Below the pieces are notes generated by a model. The model was not told the DNA's origin, did no database searches, and saw only the letters and a list, made by a program, of their open reading frames with translations. A stretch of DNA of 64,000 nucleotides, from contig NC_067135.1 in NCBI RefSeq assembly GCF_021347895.1, forward strand, positions 23,881,847 to 23,945,846, in the 5' to 3' direction. This DNA comes from Acanthochromis polyacanthus. Taxonomy: Eukaryota; Chordata; Actinopteri; Pomacentridae. Shown here in pieces: positions 59,761-64,000 of the stretch (its first letter is position 1; the number at the start of each line of letters is the position of its first letter). Both the position numbers and the translations under genes were made by a program.

Positions 59761-62639
59761 TGTTGGCTTTTACTGCACCAGTGAATAAGTCCCTTATACT
59801 TCCAATGCAACATTCTGGTTGCATTCATATCAGTTGTGTGAGCAGATAATTAGATTTTATTGAACAAACCACCACATCCGGCTGCCTGTGTTCACTACTT
59901 TACTAGATAGTCGGATCTCACGGCTGCCTAGTTGACTGAACAGTGATTGAACACTCTTCCTGCATGCATCCCCTCCTTGCTAACTGACTCACAAATCGAC
60001 TACCTGCCCGACTGAATGACAAACAAGCCTCATAACCTGCCTTCGCTTCCTCACAACACCAGCAACACAGCGAACCTGACAGCCGTACACAACGCCACAT
60101 GGTGAAATCATCAGACAGACATACAACATGACAATCAGGCCTCTGCCGCTCGCTGACCGTTGCCCCGCCGAGGTCGTCAGCCTCACAGAGAAATCAATAA
60201 CCTGCAATGATTAAGCTTGACGTGGTGTATTGGCCGTTAGGGTATGTCCAGGTTCACGAGAGGAGCCGAGACAATGCACGACTTTCTTCTGGACGTCAGC
60301 AGCTGAGTCTTGTGAGCGAGGAGGAGCTGACGGATGTGAGGCAGCTGAGCCGAGGCATCGATCAAACATGTGCAGACCGCGCCGACAAAGGCAGTTTCCG
60401 GAAAACAGAACTTCAGCACATTTAAGTCGCAGTAACGTCGACTGTGGAAACGCACTTTTGTGACTCATTCTGACTTCAAATCCATCCCTTAATTCAGTCT
60501 CTCTTTTCTTTTGTGTTTGGTCCATTTGTATCACCGCCACCTTCATTATGACTCACGCTTAATCTGAGTGGGTTGTACCGGTACAATTACCCAACCTTTG
60601 CTACAAAGTGAGCAACAATCAGGGATCAATTAGCTAACTAAGGATCGCTGCAGAATTGGAGGACATTTTACATCCCACCCGTGTACAAAGCACTAGAACA
60701 TGCAGTTGTGTAAATGTTCTTGTCCTGAGACCAAGTCTAAAAAAAACAAGGGAAAAGAATGCTTGAATATATTTTTAAATACCCCTAAAATGCCGTTTTT
60801 CTCTTGCCCTACCCCCCTGATGACCAAATTGAATCTCAAATAAAACAGCTAAAATGAAATTTATATCTCCAATTGTGGTGTTATTTCCTTCATTGATCTT
60901 TCTTGTTTTTTTTAATCAACATGATATTTTAATAATTATTATGCATGGAATGTGTGTCCCACAACAACCCTGTCAGCATAGCCTTTTTTGCTGGTAGAAG
61001 AAGAAGAAAACAGTGAATCACATGAAACGCCCTTTTTCCTGACTGTTTCCCATCAGTCAGTTTGTCCTCTTGGTCGGCAGTAACAGCGAGCTACATATCT
61101 AGCTTCTACTGCTGAGAAAAAGCTAACATTAGCATGGATTAGCAACCCTGTTACTGTGATTAGAGTAGGGTTAGCAAACAACAAATAAAACATGGAATAA
61201 AAATGGTACCACTGATGTGGAAGCTGAGCCAATCAAGCCTTTGAGCAATTATTACCTATTACTGATGAATATGGAGCAGAGAATTGTAAAAGAGAAGGTT
61301 AATTTTTCAAAACTTTTGAAGCCCAAATGTCCTCCAGTTCTTGAATGACCTGTAAAACGCTGACTAGAAGCTGGAAGTGGTCTCTAAGAGGTTTTCGTGA
61401 CAAATAAAGGCCACAAGAGCTGAGAAAAATTTGAACGTGATCTGTGAGATTGCGGAGTCTACAGCTCCGTCTTTCTTTTTGTCTCTCCTTGGAAACAAGA
61501 TAAGCGCAGTACATCTTTCCTGGGCCGCGAAGTCTGATGAAAGACTGCTTTCTTTTGCTTCTGTCACTCGTTCTGTTATCTCCGCTGGTGACTTGCCTTG
61601 AAGTCTGCACAACAGGAACCTGCTACAAGAGTTTTGTAACCGAGCCAGACCCCACAACGCTTGGTGTTTTTTCATGGAAGTCGCGTATTGTCGCGCAAAC
61701 AGCTGGTGGTCGCAGCTTCGCAAATGAGAAGACGTGTTTGATTTTCTCACATTGTGCATCAAATTCATCACCTGACAAAACAGATAGCGGATAGCAGGGC
61801 AACTCATTTGTAAGGGTTTGCTGATTGTAGCGACTCTTGTGGATGTTTTTTGTTTTTTAAATCGATTATTTTGCTCATTTTTCAAGACAAAAAGTGTCAA
61901 ATTGTTGTATTTTTGTTAGTCATTTGCTGTACAAAGGTTTAAATCTGCAACCAGCAGCCTTTTAATTGTTTAAACTAGTTTTGTTGATTGGGTTTTTTTA
62001 CTTACTTGAGTACAATGTGTGTTTTTGTTTATCAAATGGTCAGAAATAACAGCAAAATGCACTGATTTCTGTAAAATAAGGAAACACAAAGTTATTGCAA
62101 TTACTGTATGTAGACAGTAAAATCAATGAGTAGAAAATGCTCCTTTCTGAGCCAGAAAATCCCTAAACTCATGATTAATACCTTTCAGTTCTGGACTGTT
62201 TATCAGATTAAAAGAGCATTTAAAATTAGTCAGGCAGATTATGAGAACTTATAATGAGCAGTTTTTGGCTGTTTTTTCCCAATTTAATAACCAGTGATCT
62301 CTCAGGTTATCAATATCAAATGAAAAACTACTTCTTAGACCACAGCTTAGACATACAAAAGCCCAAGACCATGGTTTTCTATCATATGCTAAATAGCGCT
62401 TAGGTTTCAGGAAATGGGGAGTTTGTTAAGACTTAGCCTTGGATCTTTAATCTTTTGCAGAAAAACACTCGAGATATTTGGCCAACTTCATGGAACCAAT
62501 GCTGAGGAAGCTTGAGAGGACTGGCAGAGATAAGAAGTGAGAATCTAGGGAACACACTCGCTTTAATTACAGTTAGACTAGTGGCAGATGTAATTTGAAG
62601 ATGTCGCTTTGGGCTGGAGGACAATGTGTTGGGGCTTTT
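59761..62639. other. Intron 1 sequence without supported genes
   Basis: Overlapping open readings occur at 60207-60546 and 61364-61900 (minus), with no recognised motifs. A short reading with a signal-peptide-like start at 61537-61794 is listed separately. Confidence 0.4.
61537..61794 (+). CDS. Possible small secreted protein (85 aa), doubtful
   Basis: I do not recognise this product. The reading starts MKD, followed by the hydrophobic run CFLLLLSLVLLSPLVTCL, which has the form of a signal peptide with cleavage possible after TCL. Then come 65 residues with four Cys (VCTTGTC, ETKC-like TCLIF and HCAS contexts) and no known domain. There is no clear promoter, splice structure or polyadenylation signal. 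A longer overlapping reading lies on the other strand. Chance is the leading alternative. Confidence 0.15.
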   Translation: MKDCFLLLLSLVLLSPLVTCLEVCTTGTCYKSFVTEPDPTTLGVFSWKSRIVAQTAGGRSFANEKTCLIFSHCASNSSPDKTDSG

Positions 62640-63434
62640 TCACTGCTTTCTAACATTTTAAAGTCTTAACGTTAATGGATTACCACAAATAGTGTAAATA
62701 ATCAGGGGCAGAGCCATGGTGGATGCGTACAGGGCTCACAGAACTGAAAGCAAATTAAATAAATATAGTTTCTGTGCCACTGCAATTTGAGTAATGGCCT
62801 CCACTTAAACTCCCAGTACAAGCAGTTTGGCTTTGTCACTGGTAAAATCATTAGATGCAGCTTTAACTTAATACTTAAAAGAACATTTGCCATCTTTCCT
62901 GGTAGTTCTAAATCAGAGGCTTCCTTAAAATTTCCTGGCATTTTTAAGCCTTAACATTAACAGACAAGCAAAGGGTGATGAATAGTCAGTAGTTGCAGCT
63001 TTAATTTTAGACTTAAACACCTACTTGCCAATATCCGTGCAGGTCTAGACCCAAGGATTGCTCAAAATCCAATAGAGCAAGTAAATATATTGATCAGAAT
63101 TGACTCCAGTGTCTCAAAGCTAATAGATGTCACTTGTTGAGTCTTTATGAGCAGGTGATTGGTTGTACACGAAAATAACATTTAGGTAGATGAGTTTTTC
63201 CTGTCTCCACAGCCTGCAAGCACTGTGTTCCGGATAATCTAGGCAAAATAATAATGTTGATTACATTTTTCAGACATTTCCTTGAGTTATGGGACATTAT
63301 GTTGGCCATTTTGCAGTATTTTCTGACATCTTTTAGTCAAAGCAGTTAATGGATTCACCAAGAAAGCAGTCGTCAGGCTAACAAATGATGAGAAATACTC
63401 ACTAGTTGCAGCTTTAATTTTATACTCAATGACA
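62640..63434. repeat. Degenerate tandem units, about 0.4 kb
   Basis: GCAGCTTTAA followed by CATTTGCCATCTTTCCTGGT-like or TTGCCAATATCCGTGCAGGT-like sequence recurs near 62860, 62997 and 63408. The units are diverged and related to 59150-59760. Confidence 0.6.
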
Positions 63435-63442
63435 TGTTTGCC

Positions 63443-63982
63443 TACCCTAGCCGTGCTAGACCCATGCTCTGAAGACGGTCTAGGCACGCTGGACAGGGAG
63501 GGAGGCGGGCTAAAGGGTTGTCTATCAAATCACTCTGCAGCAATTGGGTAGGTATACAACCAATCAGCGCAACGAATAGGCTCCTAGAGTGCCGGAAATC
63601 AGAGGATGCGGTAGTTCGGTGAAGCCGTATTTATACAGTCAATGGGTGAAGCTCAAGTATATTACAGACATGTTAACAAAAAGATTATTCAGAGTCGGTG
63701 CTAATGGAGCTCAACGACTGTTGTTGTTTTTGTTGTCGACCCTGGCAGAGAATTAAATTCGTTGCCGTGGGTTGTCTAGCGTGGCTAGGCTAGTTGTTTC
63801 TGTCAGATTCGTCGCACCTCTGTCGTCACTTAGTTACGCCCGCCTTCTGACTCTACACTTCATGGTGATTCGTCTGGCCAGTTTTAGGAGCATCCAACCT
63901 CGAGCCTTATGGAGGGTAACTAGACCCACCCTGGCAGAGAATTAAATTAGTTGCCGTGGGTTGTCTAGCGCGGCTAGGCTAA
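63443..63982. mobile_element. hAT-type MITE at the right edge
   Basis: The ends TACCCTAGCCGTGCTAGACC and (inverted) TTAGCCTAGCCGCGCTAGAC are imperfect inverted repeats. They are flanked by identical TGTTTGCC (63435-63442 and 63983-63990), an 8-bp hAT-type duplication. A 55-bp stretch starting CCCTGGCAGAGAATTAAATT (near 63740) is repeated directly near 63929. No coding region. Confidence 0.85.
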
Positions 63983-64000
63983 TGTTTGCCACAGGATTGC

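Noticed and set aside
61364..61900. 178-codon open reading on the minus strand
   Set aside because: It is long for chance, but has no recognised domain, mixed composition and no splice or promoter support. I keep it only as a note with the opposite-strand secreted-like reading.
31308..64000. Search for picalm exon 1 (start of the ANTH domain with KKKHLDY)
   Set aside because: I found no minus-strand stretch encoding an MGPKKKHLD-like peptide next to a donor. It is probably beyond the right edge.

Overview
This window is intronic genomic DNA from a ray-finned (teleost) fish. Three short exons with consensus splice sites on the minus strand encode consecutive parts of the ANTH domain of a clathrin-assembly protein, PICALM (AP180/CALM family). 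The rest is intron filled with repeats typical of teleosts: Tc1-like and hAT elements, TTAA-flanked elements, tRNA-headed SINEs, LINE tails and minisatellites. No bacterial operons, CRISPR arrays or phage genes are present.

Layout. picalm is transcribed right to left. Exon 2 is at 31165-31307, exon 3 at 553-628 and exon 4 at 219-321. The numbering assumes the usual vertebrate gene structure. Intron 2 is about 30.5 kb, and intron 1 runs from 31308 to beyond the right edge (more than 32.6 kb). I did not find exon 1. The reading phases of the three exons join without a break.

Intron 2 (629-31164) holds abutting Tc1/mariner fossils (2449-4536), an exon-like orphan coding segment on the plus strand (about 6490-6750), large degenerate tandem arrays (5570-6275, 8090-10580, 11728-12335, 14520-14970), and a young Tc1-like transposon with an uninterrupted 350-residue transposase and nearly identical 210-bp inverted repeats (16723-18358). 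It also holds a (CA)63 microsatellite, a hAT element with a perfect 8-bp target duplication (23298-24130), and several copies of a hAT-type MITE starting CAGGGGTGTCAAAC, each carrying an expanded internal minisatellite.

Intron 1 (31308-64000) holds one of a pair of direct repeats that straddle exon 2, two nested TTAA-flanked elements (32372-33807), tandem arrays, several copies of a palindromic Tc1-type MITE, two tRNA-derived SINEs, a composite hAT element with nested insertions and a BED zinc-finger fragment (53905-55953), a 221-bp palindromic MITE (59349-59569), and a hAT MITE at the right edge (63443-63982). Repeat-poor stretches at about 26.3-27.9, 36.0-37.8, 47.1-48.1 and 56.0-57.2 kb could contain regulatory sequence, but that is inference.

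I see no clearly new multigene system. The most informative items are the intact Tc1 copy, the hAT MITE family with internal satellite expansion, the nested TTAA elements, the palindromic MITE with a related empty-site copy nearby, and the unidentified exon-like segment near 6.5 kb.
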